From: Prorocentrum cordatum
Lineage: Eukaryota; Sar; Dinophyceae; Prorocentrales; Prorocentraceae
NCBI GenBank assembly: GCA_963575745.1
Contig: CAUYUJ010010446.1
Location: 829,589-893,588 of the forward strand
Direction of reading: 5' to 3'
Length of the DNA stretch: 64,000 bases
In this document: positions 24,200 through 36,377 of the stretch, in pieces
Numbering within the stretch: position 1 is the stretch's first letter
How the letters are laid out: each line of letters starts with the position of its first letter
The notes under the pieces: model-generated
What the model was told of the DNA's origin: nothing
The model's input: only the letters and a program-made list of their open reading frames with translations
Databases searched by the model: none
Translations under genes and position numbers: made by a program

Positions 24200-25217
24200 C
24201 GGGCGCCTCGGCTGAAATCTGGCTGCTCTGATATGCCCCTGACTCACCTCTTGGGGCAGTGCAGGACGGGAGCACACGTAACGCATTATACATAGTATAT
24301 TACAAGCGTGAACAACTGGCTCAAACGATGCTACAGACGGCGAGAGAAGGCCAAGTCGGTCCACGGGGCAATCCGAAACATCCGTCCCCACAGAGGTCCG
24401 CACGAACCGCCAACAACGCGGGCAGGTAAAAAACATAACGACTCTTGGCCCCCCAGGCATCCCAGAAAACAACATTCATGCTTCTGGAAACGGTGGTGGG
24501 CGACCCAACTCCCAGTCATAGTCTGTAGGATCGCGTTGCGCCAGGCTGGGGGGAGAGAGGCCATCACTGCCTTCACGCTTCCCCATTCGACGCCGTCAAT
24601 CTGGGGGCCATCCAACGAGTCGTCTCGATGCGGCATCCTCAAGCATGTTAGGGTGCAGTTCAGCTACGATGGGTATGTCTAATATGCGCTGCGGATGCAG
24701 TGCGCGTGTGCTCGCGTTGGGATTCTCGATCATGTGCCGCTCGAATTGACGACGTGCGCGCATGCATGCAGGGCCCAGGACATCATCGTCAGGAAACCCC
24801 TTGAACGCCGCGTCCAACGTCGCCGCGATGGGGTCAGACACCCACCACGCGGGCGAGAGTGACCCCCCCAGCACCTGTACAAGCGGGAGGTGGGCGAGCG
24901 CAGCTTCTCGTAGGCGGCGATGAGCCTCTCGCCACTCAGAGATCGCGAAACGACTCATGCGCTCATGCGGATGAGCTGCGCAGCGCTCGAGGCGGCGAGG
25001 CCGGTCAACTTGGGCCCCCCGAGCGAGTGCAGGTCGAACCAATCACCATGGGGAAGCGCACAATACGGAACCTTGAAAATCCTGGCCAGTTGCGCAAACT
25101 CTCGACGACGGAGGCTTTTCGGAAGTTGTAGAAACTGACCCACACACGACAAAACACGGACCCCACGTTTCTTATACATACTGGATATGACCTGTCCAGC
25201 AGCGCCAGAGCCTGCAA
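24200..25217 (-). pseudogene. LINE D post-RT region with Cys/His motif
   Basis: Three minus-strand frames carry the continuation: 25217-25005 and 25179-24955 (FLQLPKSLRRREFAQLARI and LPHGDWFDLHSLGGPKLTG), 25042-24596 (AISEWREAHRRLREAALAH), then 24642-24331 (ASLPPAWRNAILQTMTGSW and HECCFLGCLGGQ) and 24475 (TCPRCWRFV). The pieces C-C-x-L-G-C and C-P-R-C-W form the C-x3-C ... C motif often found at LINE C-termini, here divided by a frameshift. Confidence 0.55.
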
Positions 25218-25257
25218 GAATGGAACATGTTTTCTCGTGCTTACCGAAGGGTCCGCC

Positions 25258-26753
25258 TCAGGAGTCGCTCTTCACGCCGGGGCCCAACCAAAGACCCAAG
25301 TACTTCGCGCGGTCCGAAATGCTGAAACCGGCCCACTCAAGGATGTTCCTTTCTAGCCATCGCCGAAAACGTCGCTCCAGAGCAGGCGGGAACTCGCTGC
25401 CCAGCGGGGCGAGGCAGCATTTCGGGATCTTCAGGAAGAGATGCGCAGTCCCCTGCGCTTCCCGAAAAATGTCGCGCACGGGTCCTAACGAGAGAATGCG
25501 GCGCAAGACGATCCCAATGCCATTGGCGCGCGCTCGAGTCCTACCAGCATCAGCCCCATCGAGGGCCGTGCGGAATTTCGGCGGGAACGGGTCCAGGATG
25601 ATCGAAAAGATGAACCCTGACGCAGGGCGCCCCAGGATAATGCCTCCCGTCGCCCAGAAAAGCGGCCCCCGAATGCCTCCAATGCGCCCGCGACAGATCA
25701 CATTCTCGCAAAATGCCAACAAGGGGGCTTTGAGGGGCTCAGGGATGCGCAAAGACAGAACCACCATTCGAACCCACTGCTGCGCCGACGACGGGAACGC
25801 CTGCCCAAAGTCGAGGTACACGCTAGCTGCCGAAACGCCAGGGCCCACGAGGCCAACCTCCCTCGGGAACGCGTCTAGCTCGACAGTGCTAGCCCCGAAG
25901 TTCCTCCCCGCCACGCAGCCTTTCTGAAACTGGTCCAGGAACTAGGGAAAATGTTTGCTGAGGGCCCGGCAGCATATGCTCGCGATGATTATGCTGTCGC
26001 TGTGTTTGAGCCCCAGGGGTCCGGTGTCTCCAGGCCTCCTCATAATGAGCTGCGCGTCGTTAGGTTCCTCTCCTTTCGGGATAAACACACCCACCATATC
26101 GTTAAAGTCCCGAGACAACTGGCTACCACCGAGGATGCGACGCATGCTGTCGCACAGCACGTCAGCCCCGCGCGGCGCGTGGGCCCGCGCAGCGTGCGGC
26201 AGAAGGTCGGGGCCAGGCGCCGAGTGTTGGAGTCGCTTCAACTGTGCCTCGACGTCGTTGAAGCTGGGCATCGGGAGGTCCATAGCCTCAATCTGCACGG
26301 GGAACTGGTTCAGGAACTGCTGAGCGCCTGCCACATCGAAATCGCGGCTGGCGAAGACCCCCCCCCCCCAGTGCCTACCGAACGCCTGAAGCATCTGAAG
26401 AGGTTCCGTCAGAATGGGCCCTCCAGGCACCCGAACACCAGCCAGAGAGACCCGTCGGTCCAGGGGGGGCCACAGTTGCGAGACCTTTGGTAACAATCGG
26501 GCTCTGTCACGAAGTTCTTGCTGAATTGGAGGGCCCCCATGGACTCGGGCAGCATCCCCGACCTGAGTGAGCTGTTTGCGGGCCACCTCGGAGTCGCGGG
26601 CCCGGTAAACATCTCGGGAAAACCCAGGGCCGCTGTCTCAGCCGCAAAATCAATCTCCAGATGATCACGCGCGAGACAGTGGGAAGCTCGGAGACGCCCA
26701 GCTAGGCGCACGTCCTGGCGAATAACAGCTCGCGCAGCGCTTCGGATGACCAT
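25258..26753 (-). pseudogene. LINE D reverse transcriptase
   Basis: The frame running through 26586-25942 and 25914-25258 is continuous apart from one TAG between KHFP and FLDQFQKGC (about 25942). Motifs in order: SAPGPDLLPHA (fingers), MVGVFIPKG, DTGPLGLKHSDSIIIA, YLDFGQAFPS (motif A, Asp at about 25812), ILGRPASGFIFSIILD (motif B region) and RARANGIGIVL. In the last motif the expected A-D-D reads A-N-G (25528-25520), destroying both catalytic aspartates by transition changes. Downstream KIPKCCLAPLGSEFPPALE and ISDRAKYLGLWLGPGV fit the palm end and thumb. Clearly an RT pseudogene. Confidence 0.8.
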
Positions 26754-26879
26754 GTGCTTAGCAAGCGACGACCTGGGACGACGAAGTGTGATGGTGTTGC
26801 GCGCGTGCCGTGCTCCTGCTATGAGTAGCTTATTGTAATAACTGTGTTTCTACCAACTCTGAAGGTCATCCCTGGGCGC

Positions 26880-27884
<1,005 letters not shown>

Positions 27885-27929
27885 CTCGAAAAGGTACTAG
27901 CTGGCGGCGGCGGCGGCGGCCACTCCACA

Positions 27930-28964
27930 AAACACGCGCGTTGCTAAATCTGCCACTCCGCATCCTCAGCCGCGCGAGCGAGACGCCCTCGAATGCGCGG
28001 CTCAAGGGCAGCACGATCAAACGCTTCGGCTTTAATGTTGGCCGCCGCCCACTCGACGATCGGGTCCTCAATGCCCTCGCGGGGCTCCGCGCAGAGCAGC
28101 GGCTTCCAGTTGATGCTGGTCGCCCCCCTGGCACGGTCGGTGAACGCCTTCCGCTGCGGGTAGCACTCGTTGAATACACTTTTTGACCGCTTTGACCGCC
28201 TGCTCCGTTTTTCATCTGCTTCGCGTCCTTGCCGGGCCCCGGGAAAATCTCAGAGCGCGCGCCAGCGATGGGCGGGCGAGCAAACTGGCGCCAGGGCTGG
28301 CCTCGCTGATGAGGGCGAAGAGATCCTAGCGCCTGAGAAACTTCCCTGCTGGCCCAGCCCGCGTCACCACCGGTCCACGAGAGGAAACGCCCGCCCGTCG
28401 GCTCGACCCCCGCGTTCCACTCGCTGTCCGCCAAGTCCAAGTTGTCCCCCTGGATCCATGGCCGCAGCACATTCGCCACGGCCTCCTTCGCCATTTGCTC
28501 CTTCGCGCGCACCGCAATGGCCGTCGCGCCGACATCCCCCTGCCGCGCCGCCGAGGAGACAGCTGGCGGACGAGCGGGTGCTGCGGGGCGTGCCGAGCCC
28601 AGCTCCGTCTTTAGGTAATTGAGCTCGCTCCCCATAGACGCGATCCTCTGCCCATGGTCTCGCCGCTGCTCGAGAGCAGGACCCCGTCGCGCACCCAGGA
28701 GGTTCGCAAGCAGCGCGCAGGACTCCACCCTCGCCTGCGCGCTGGCGACCGTCGTCTGCAGCGCGGCCGCAGACTGCTGGCACTTCTCCACGTCGCCCGA
28801 GAGGTCGGCGCGGAACGACTCGACGAAGGCGCGCATGCCCCCCCGTCGCCGCGCGCGCCGTCGATGACTTCGCGCCCGCTGGCGCTGCCAGCGGTTGATC
28901 CCTGCTCGACCGCAGGGCGCTTGACCCCAGTCTGCGACGCCATCTTGTCGAACTCGCCTCGCAA
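27930..28964 (-). pseudogene. LINE D ORF1 (coiled-coil-containing, gag-like)
   Basis: Minus-strand frames at 28964 (EFDKMASQTGVKRPAV) and 28836 (MRAFVESFRADLSGDVEKCQ) together give an N-terminus followed by a long helix-prone segment with a heptad-like pattern (GSELNYLKTELGSA). Further on a block reads FLSWTGGDAGWASREVSQAL, resembling the RNA-binding part of LINE ORF1 proteins I associate with dinoflagellates. Another frame takes over near 28.2 kb. The presumed role is binding LINE RNA in a ribonucleoprotein. The likely original start is the ATG of MASQTG near 28943. At least two frameshifts are present. Confidence 0.5.
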
Positions 28965-29161
28965 TCAGCTCCAGTCACGCCCGCGCGCCAGAGTTGCCCT
29001 CGCACCCAAAGGCACTGTGAGATGAGAAGCGCAGTGAAACAAGTGGGCGCGCGATGGCCCGCCGCCCTGCGCTGCGCAGGCGCGGAGGTTTGGGCCCGCC
29101 ACGGACGCCCCCAAAGCTGGTCGCTGATTGTCGGGCGTCGGCAGCCCTTCGCAACGTTCAC

Positions 29162-29182
29162 CTTGAGCCAACATGGTGACGG
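29162..29182 (-). other. Relict dinoflagellate spliced leader at the 5' edge of LINE D
   Basis: The minus strand reads CCGTCACCATG TTGGCTCAAG, matching 18 of 21 leader positions. It is followed by GTGAAC, so a GT happens to follow the AAG. It lies about 200 bases upstream of the first plausible ORF1 codons. Confidence 0.65.
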
Positions 29183-29199
29183 ACCGCCTCCTCCACTTC

Positions 29200-29400
29200 C
29201 CCCCTTTCCCCCACGTGTTCGCCCTCCTCCTCGGCCTTGGTCTCGCCCTCCTCCGCCTCCTCCGTTCCCCCCTCCTCGTCGCCGCCCCGTAGGTTATGCC
29301 CCTGCGCTTCTTATTATTTTTATTCTTCTCCTTATTATTTTTCTTCTTCTTTTCCTTCTTCTTCTTAGTATTATTATTCTTCTTCCTGGCAGGGGCGCGC
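29200..29400. repeat. CTC/CTT/TTA-rich low-complexity tract
   Basis: CCTCCTC-type repeats at 29188-29285 pass into TTATTATTTTTCTTC-type sequence at 29309-29385, unusually AT-rich for this window. Confidence 0.8.
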
Positions 29401-29477
29401 GCGGATATTTTCTCCGGCGCCCTCGCCGCCGCACCTGGCAGGGGCGCGTTCTCCGACGGCGAAACCGCGCAGCCATC

Positions 29478-29695
29478 GGGGGCAGCCCCGCGGGCCTGAC
29501 TACCTACCAGACCACCCCAACCCAACCCGAAGACCCGAATTTGACCCGAATTTCGGGTTGGGGGGGCACGGGTTCCATGTGTTTTTTCAATGTTCCCTGA
29601 CACCCCCCCCCCTGGAAATCGAGGCTACATTTGGGCCTTCGGGATGGGTTGGGGTGGTCTGGTGGGTGGTGAGGGCCAGGCCGTCGGGGCAACCC
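29478..29695. repeat. Imperfect inverted repeat (MITE-like hairpin)
   Basis: The left-arm core CAGACCACCCCAACCC-A-ACCCGAAG (29508-29532) pairs with 29637-29661 at 24 of 25 positions. Similarity continues outward (GGCAGCCCCGCGGGCCTG against GGTTGCCCCGACGGCCTG) and, more weakly, inward to G and C runs, giving arms of roughly 80-90 bases around a 35-base centre. Confidence 0.65.
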
Positions 29696-30099
29696 CGCGA
29701 GCCGCTGGCGCGCGAGACCAAGCAGTTGGGACAACCCCGCGGGCCCCGAGCGGGGCGCCGCCGCGCTCGGGCGGGGGGCAGCACGAAGCCCTGCTCTGCC
29801 GCAAGCTGTTCCGCTTCTGCCCTAGAGCTCTCCGCTCTGACGCCGAACCCCAAGAGCGCCATCCGAAAGGATGCCGGCGGCCCTCGCTCCAGGAACTCTC
29901 GCGGCGGCGGCCGCAGGATCAACGTGTTCCGCATGCGCGTGGCGCGGAAGAATATGACGTAGAGGTGCAGCCACCACTGCTATTCCGACATGCCCGTGCG
30001 ACCAGCGTCCTCGCCCCTCGCGCAGTCGATGGTGACGCCCTTGCGCAGCGTCTGGCCCTGCACCAGCGTGGAAGTGAAGTACGACGCGTGCGTCATAGT

Positions 30100-31530
30100 G
30101 AACCCCGATGACCCGCTCGGATGAAAAACATGAGCGGCGGGGGGGTCCCGCCTGAGACTTCCTCGCAATTCACCCCAGACGAGGCTCCCGCCGGATACTT
30201 CCTCCAGATTCAGGCGTCACGGGCCCAAAAATGGCACTTACAGGTTTCCGATGACCCGCTCTGGTTAAAAACATGAGCGGCGCGCACCATTGGGAACTGG
30301 CCCATGCCTTGGACCGTCTCGCAATTCACTCACAGACGATGCTCCCGCCTGATACCTCCCCCATATTCAAGCGCCGGGGGCCCAGAGGCGACGATTGTCT
30401 CAAGATTCTGATGGCCCGCTCGAATAAAAAAACATGACGGGCGGGCCGCGTAGGGAGAAGGCTCCTGTCTGAGACTTCCTTGAAATTCTCTCACAGACGA
30501 GGCTCCCGCCGTATACTTCCTCACCATTCATGCCTCACGGGCCCAAGCGTGACGGCACCTAAACGATTGCAATGGCCCGCTCGGATTAAAAAACAAAAAA
30601 CATGACCAGCGGACCCCATGGGGAGGGAGCTCCCGCCTGAAACTTCCTTGCAATCCTCTCACAGAAGAGGCTCCCGCCAGATACTTCCCCACTATTCAAG
30701 CTCCACGGGCCCAAAAGTGACGATAAATACAGGGTTCCGATGGCCCGTTCGGATAAAAAACGTGAGCGGCTGGCCCCATAAGGAACGGATTTCCGCCTGA
30801 GACTTCCTTGCAAATCATTCAACGACAATGACACGAATCCGATGGCCCGCTCGTATTAAAAAACACTGCGGCGGGCCCCATAGGGAGGGGGCTGGCGCCT
30901 GAGACTTCCTTACGATTCACTGACAAACGACGTTCCCGCCTGATAGTTCCTTCTTCCCAACAGCGACGATTGTTACAGGGTTCCGATGGCCCGCTCGGAT
31001 TAAAAATATATACGGCGGACCCCATTGGGAAGGGGCTTCCGCCTGAGACTTCCGTGCAATTCACTCAAGCACGAAGCATTCACGCCTCAGGGGCCCAAAA
31101 GTGTCGACAGTTTCCAGATTCCGATGACCCGCTCGGATTAAAATATGACCGGCGGACACCATTGGGAGGGAGGTCCCTCCTGAGACTTCCTTACAATTCG
31201 CTCACAGACGAGGCTCCCGCATAATACTTCCTCACCATTCAGGCCTCACGGTCCCAACAACGACGACAACTAAAGGATTCCGATGACCCGCTCGGGGTAA
31301 AAACATGACCGGCGGACCCCATAGGGAGAGAGCTCCCGCCTGAGACTTCCTTGTAATCCTCTCACATACGAGGCTCCCGCCTGATACGTCCTCCACATTC
31401 AGGCCTCAGGGGCCCCAGAATGACGGCAGGTACATGTTTCCGATGACCCGCTCGGATTAAAAACATGAGCGGCGGGCCCCATAGGGAGAGGGCTCCAGCC
31501 AGAGACTTCTTCGCAAATCACTCACAGGCA
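30100..31530. repeat. Tandem satellite, unit about 100-165 bp, about ten copies
   Basis: The marker TTCCGATGACCCGCTCGG (or GATGGCCCGCTCGGA) recurs near 30107, 30247, 30407, 30568, 30736, 30838, 30982, 31120, 31279 and 31440. It is always followed by TTAAAAACATGAGCGGCGG and CCCATAGGGAGAGGGC. Each full unit contains two related half-blocks, GCCTGAGACTTCCTYGCAA and GCCTGATACTTCCTCACCA. The copy starting near 30736 is short because it lacks the second half-block. Confidence 0.9.
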
Positions 31531-31539
31531 GGGCTCTTG

Positions 31540-31748
31540 ACAATGTTGACCATGATGCTGCTGCTGATGATGATGACGATGATGATGATGATGGAGATGA
31601 CGGCGATGATGATGACAATGATGATGCTGATGATGATAAATGATGGGTAGTAGTTGTGAGTGAATGAGTGAGTGAGTAGGGGAATGAAAGTGTGTGCGAG
31701 TGTGTAGGTGGTGGTGATGCGATGATGATGATGATGAAGATGAGGATG

Positions 31749-31787
<39 letters not shown>

Positions 31788-31795
31788 GTGTGGGT
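31540..31795. repeat. (GAT)n-rich array
   Basis: GATGATGAT tracts at about 31552-31648 and 31720-31785, separated by a GAGTGAGTGAG/GTGTGTG-like stretch. Confidence 0.9.
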
Positions 31796-31935
31796 GTGAA
31801 TGCGTGGGTGAGAAGGGAGGGGGTGTTCATGCTCCTGCGCGGGGTGCCCAGAGAAAACAAGAACCCCACTATGGATGTGGGGAAAAACATGTTAGCCAGC
31901 GTGGACCCTAAACAGCGATATCTTGCACACTATGC

Positions 31936-32001
31936 GGTGCAATCGACGTGGTGCAATCAAGGTGGTGCAATCTAGGTGGTGCAATCTAAGTGGTGCAATT
32001 A
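31936..32001. repeat. 14-bp tandem repeat GTGCAATCTAGGTG
   Basis: Four complete copies and a partial fifth, starting at about 31937. Differences are confined to the last six bases of the unit. Confidence 0.85.
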
Positions 32002-32129
32002 ATTTCCGTTCGCAGTGAATTGTCCACTCCACTTTTCGTGCAAACATCCCACCCACCCACACGCAACTTGGTTTGCAAAATCCCTTAAGACCGTGACGGC
32101 GGGTACCAACTGGCACTTGGCAGCGACAG

Positions 32130-32640
32130 CGACGCCGACGACGACAGCGACAACGACGACGACGCCGACGCCGCCGACAACGACTACGACGACACCGACG
32201 ACGTCTCCAACGACTCCGACGACGCCGACAACGACGACGACGACGACGACACCGACGACGACGACGCCAATCCAACGACGACGACGATGACAACGACGAC
32301 GACGATGACGACGCCGACGACGACGATAACGACGACGATGACGACGCCGACGACGGCGATAACGACGACAGCGACGACGACGACGACGACGTCAACGACG
32401 CCGACGACGACGACGACGACGACGGCGGCGACGACGCCGACGCCGACGTCGATGACGACGAAGACGACGACGACGCCGACGCCGACGTCGACGACGACGA
32501 AGACGACGACGACGACGACGCCGACGCCGACGACGACGACGAAGACGACGACGTCGCCAACGAAGATGACGACGAGGGAGGAGGGAGGACGACGACGGCG
32601 ACAACGACGACAACGACGACAACGACGTGGTGGCACGGTG
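32130..32640. repeat. (ACG)n array
   Basis: Dense ACG trinucleotides with CCG, GCG and TGA interruptions, ending in GGGAGGAGGGAGG. A similar array with the same GAGGGAGGAGGGAGGACG ending is at 38150-38535. Confidence 0.95.
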
Positions 32641-33101
32641 GCATGAGACAGGTGTCTGTGCTCTGGATATGGCATGCTGCTAGATGCTACATGCAAAAGG
32701 AGAGTCGGCCCGTCTGCCGGGGGGGGCCGAAGGAGGGCTGAGTGCGCCCTGCCCTGGCGCACGCTGCCGGTTGTCGGCACTTCGCTTGGCCTCCCGGAGC
32801 CAGGCCTCCCTCCGGCGGGTAGCTATACGGGCGAGCTGCACGGGGAGGCGGGGGGAAAGAGGTGGGAGCGGGCGGAGGCCCCAGAAAGTCTTCAACTTCA
32901 AGCTCAAAACTCAGGTCCCCAGGAGAAAGGGGAGGAGAGGATTCAGAAGCAGGAGTAGGAGCAGGATCGGGAGCTGGCGTCGGATCCTCCTCGTACTGCG
33001 CTTGACTGGACTGGAACCTGCGCATTTCTGGATCGACCCGTTGTCGCTGAGGTTCCTGGCAAGCGCATGCAGGCGCAGTTGTGACGTCTTCTCTTGTCTC
33101 C

Positions 33102-33106
33102 TTGCA

Positions 33107-33141
<35 letters not shown>

Positions 33142-33142
33142 T
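33102..33142. repeat. (TA)n microsatellite
   Basis: AATATATATACATATATA followed by a pure TA run. Unlike the TA tracts at 47.9 and 53.6 kb it lacks the adjacent C/G run and the GATCTACC motif. Confidence 0.9.
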
Positions 33143-33944
33143 TCGAGGGATCATCGACCAAGGAAGTGTCGGTGTCCTCCGCATTCACGTCGCAATCTTT
33201 AGGTGAGGCAAACTGGGACTGGATCGTGTCAACAATGACGGCGACAGTATGCTTGCACATGTTTGTCGTGGCTCTCTTCTGTCTCGTACAGAACCTTATT
33301 TTCTCGTCTTTTCCTTGCCGTGAAGAATGGGATCCTCTGGAGTGGTTGCAGCAGCGGCCACTGGCTCTGGAACAAGGTAGATAGGGCGCTGCGGTGGGCA
33401 TGCGGAACCCCAGGAGCCGATTGGGGGCCTTACCGATGGTCTCTGAGCAACAGTTGTTATGAGTGCATTGGTCGAAGTTGGCTGTGTGGCTAGATATGTC
33501 CACACAAAGCATTATCACTGCATATTGTGTGATCGTGTGGTGTCCATCCGCCCATGCCTGGATGTCACCGTGTCGTCGCTGTACAGATAGGGCCTCCTGT
33601 GTAGATTCATTATATGCTCCAGGAGTGAGTAGTACCTCCCTCGCTTCTTTGTTCGCAAAGTGCGAGGCTACTATCATGGCGGCGGCGTAGAGGCCGTCGG
33701 GCTGCATGTCCACTCTCGCAGGGCAGGCGCTCCTCCAGCGCCCCAGTCCTGCTCTTTTTTGTCGTGCGCGGACATAGACTTCCTGCTGCTTGAGCTCCTC
33801 AGCTCTGCCGGCGCTGAGCACCGTGCCGCGCAAACAAATAGGCGAGACAACAAGCAAGACGATTGCGTAGCACCCGCCTGACAGAGAAAGATGTGGATCA
33901 TAGCATGCATAAGGATCCCCCCCCCCATGTTTCTTGACCCAATG

Positions 33945-34025
33945 CCCACAGATCTGTAATGTGTGCGTATGCTGTGCCGCCGTAGTCCCTTGGAAGCGGT
34001 AGCTTGGAAAGTACACCACATGCAC
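33945..34025 (-). pseudogene. C2H2 zinc finger remnant in element E
   Basis: In the minus-strand ORF at 34108-33674 the segment CMWCTFQATASKGLRRHSIR is followed by TH. This gives C-x2-C, a K-G-L-R-R helix and paired histidines, a C2H2 finger of the kind often embedded in dinoflagellate retroelements. Confidence 0.5.
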
Positions 34026-35699
34026 GGTAGCTCAGTAGTCGTAGCTGGAGTAGGGAGGGGGGAATGAATCGGATCTGTAGTTGGCACGGGCACCCCTGCT
34101 GCCCGCACCGTCTCGACAAAAAAAATAGCCTGGGGCTTTCCGCGCCAGGGCAGCTCTTGCCTGGGCCGTTGCCTCCGCTCTCATGGCGGCGTTCATCATG
34201 CGCCTCCATGCTGAAGTGCAGCACAAAATGCACTGTTCCCGCCTGGTACCGTCTTCCTTCGGACTAGGTGTGTCTCGCATCCTATCATGCACACGATGCA
34301 ACCATGATGGCCCTTTGCGCTCGTGCTTCGTACTGTACATATGTGCCATATGAATACTGAATTGCATGATACTTCCAAGTAGTCGGAGCCTGTGAACCCT
34401 CCGAGCGATGGTAAGCGTGGCTCTCTGTGCGCGCGCAACCACGCACATGCCGCATCCCGTATGTTCCGCACTGTGTCGAAGGCGCAAAACCTGCCGATAC
34501 CCGTTGATCTTCACATGCTGAGGGCGCGCGTGCTGCGCTGCTGATTGCTGTGGCCACGTCCCTGATTTGAGAAGCAACCCTGAGAACAATAGTGTGTCTG
34601 TGAGAAGACACGGTGAGTCGATGTTAGATTGACCCTTGATGGGTGTAGTCGTATCTGGTATGTAGCCACCTCGGCGCCGCTACACATAGAGCCTGCCATG
34701 CAAAAAGAGCGCATGCAAGCTTGCCTGGTTGACTCTGCGCGGTAGCTTCCGTCGGAGCCTGAGGAAGAGGGCCCCCCCTCTTGCAGCTTCAGCGTGCCAT
34801 AACTTATCCAGTTCCGCCGTGGTCATTTGCCCGTTGGCGTAGTGCGCGTCGGCGGTGCAGTTTCCATCGCCCTTCTGATGTGGTCGTCACAGTCCTTAGA
34901 ATGGTCGGTAGCATGCACGCCAAAGTCGGGTTGGCGGAACTGCGAGAGCAGGTAGTTGAATAGCTCCGATGCCACAGAATCATCATGCAGCGCTGGGCTG
35001 CGCTGGAAGCCTGACGCTGCAATACGGCGAATTGGTGCATATTCCCATTCTGCATTGACCCTGAGTGAGCATCCCTCTCCACCCGTCTGTAGAGCTGAAG
35101 CGTGCAGTACCAGGTAGCTTCCCACATGTGCGACCCCTGCTTTTATGCCTGTATGACTCGACCGTGCCCACGAGCATATGTGGATTAGCCGCTGACGGAG
35201 CAGGCAAATGCGTCGTGCGACCAGTGATGCTGCGGCCTGCTGGCCTTGGGGGCTGCTGGGGTCCTTGCAGCGCTTGAGGGTCCATGGTAGCACTTTGGCT
35301 ATGGCCGCCCAGCATAAGATGGCGTGGCTCTTGTGTTTCCTATCGGGACCTTTTTAGGCCTAGGAGCGATCCGTTGGAGGTCCGTGCGGGGCTCTTTGGC
35401 GATGTGCATGGCGCGGTCGGCCGTCTGAAGCAGTGAGGAGCGAGCCTCGGGTGAAACGCAACTCGGCCGAAGCCTCGGCTTGGCCATCCACTGGGGTGCA
35501 TGTTCTACCGGCGTGCGCCACTGTGGCTCGAAAGGGGTGGGAAGCACTGACAGGCAAACAACTTGGCAGCTGTGTCAACGGATTCGCTCCATGAATTCGC
35601 AACATGACCATGTACATGCTGGAAAGTAAGCATATTTGCACGTGCGCGTGCACATTGTGCCAGATTTTCGGGTAGTAGCTTGGTAGTACTGAGCTCTCC

Positions 35700-35975
35700 T
35701 CTAACATATCATCCCTGATATACTCTGTGAACGGCCGTGTTATCTATGAGCAAGCAGAAAGGTAGAGAGCTGAACTGCGACTGCATGACCCATGCCATGG
35801 TCCAGATGGCGGCTTCCAGCTCTGTCCTCTGCGGAGCGAGTGAATCGTTTGCTTCCCATTCGGGGAGCGGGCCTGCCAAGTAGCCGAGCAAAATGACACC
35901 TAATACTGAGACAGCCATGATGCACAGCGCCCAAGCTGGCCTGCACACTTGTCCGTTGTGTCGGTACCCTCCTGC
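35700..35975 (-). pseudogene. RNase H-like domain fragment of element E
   Basis: Minus-strand frame 35948-35709 reads AVSVLGVILLGYLAGPLPEW, then RTELEAAIWTMAWVMQ and LPFCLLIDNTAV. The order of a beta hairpin ending in AGPLP, an E-L-E-A-A-x-W-x-x-x-W helix and a strand with L-L-I-D-N matches the core of RNase H (Glu and second Asp of the catalytic set). The first Asp strand would lie just upstream, where frames change near 35965. The domain would remove the RNA strand during reverse transcription. Confidence 0.5.
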
Positions 35976-36377
35976 GGTAGCGCCAGCGTAGCTTTCCAGT
36001 CGGGCAGACCTCGGGTTGGAATCGCACTGGATGAGTCCTGGAAGGGCCTGGGCAGAAGAAGGGTGCCAGTAAGGGGCCCGCGAAGGAGGGCCCCTGGCCG
36101 TCTGAACAGGCCACCTGCGCTCCCTGTGTTCTTGAGTAGGTCGGAGATCGGGGATCGGCGACCTCTGGATTCCTCTACTGGTTTTCCCATTAGGAGCCTG
36201 CGTAGTTAACTTAATGTTAGATTCAAGTAATCCTTGCTCATGTGGTGAGCGGCCCTCCGTTGTGTTCGCTGGAGTCGAATTTTGTACACTGGCTGGCTGC
36301 TGAGAGGGGGGCTAAAAGGGGGACCTGAGCGAGCCTGCCAGAATGCTCTGCTGAGCGCCAAACGCGCTCAGCCGATG

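Larger units (their letters stand above)
32650..36370 (-). mobile_element. Retroelement E downstream part (RNase H-like, C2H2 finger), decayed
   Basis: The less GC-rich minus-strand sequence below ORF1 (36378-37900) keeps protein-like readings down to about 32943. Recognisable parts are an RNase H-like segment (about 35970-35700) and a C2H2 zinc finger (about 34015-33950). Between and after them are balanced ORFs without known domains, including the 360-aa ORF at 34025-32943, which runs through a (TA)n tract. No RT or endonuclease motif was found, so either they were deleted or two fragments lie side by side. Frameshifts are frequent. Confidence 0.4.

Noticed and set aside
30100-31530. CRISPR-like array
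   Set aside because: The repeats are long and diverged, with no uniform short repeat or unique spacers, and the genome is evidently eukaryotic.
32130-32640. Thr-, Val- or Arg-rich ORFs over ACG arrays
   Set aside because: Trinucleotide repeat translation with no flanking coding signal.
33102-33142. (TA)n tract as another edge of an insertion-I-like element
   Set aside because: The neighbouring sequence lacks the C/G run and the GATCTACC core.
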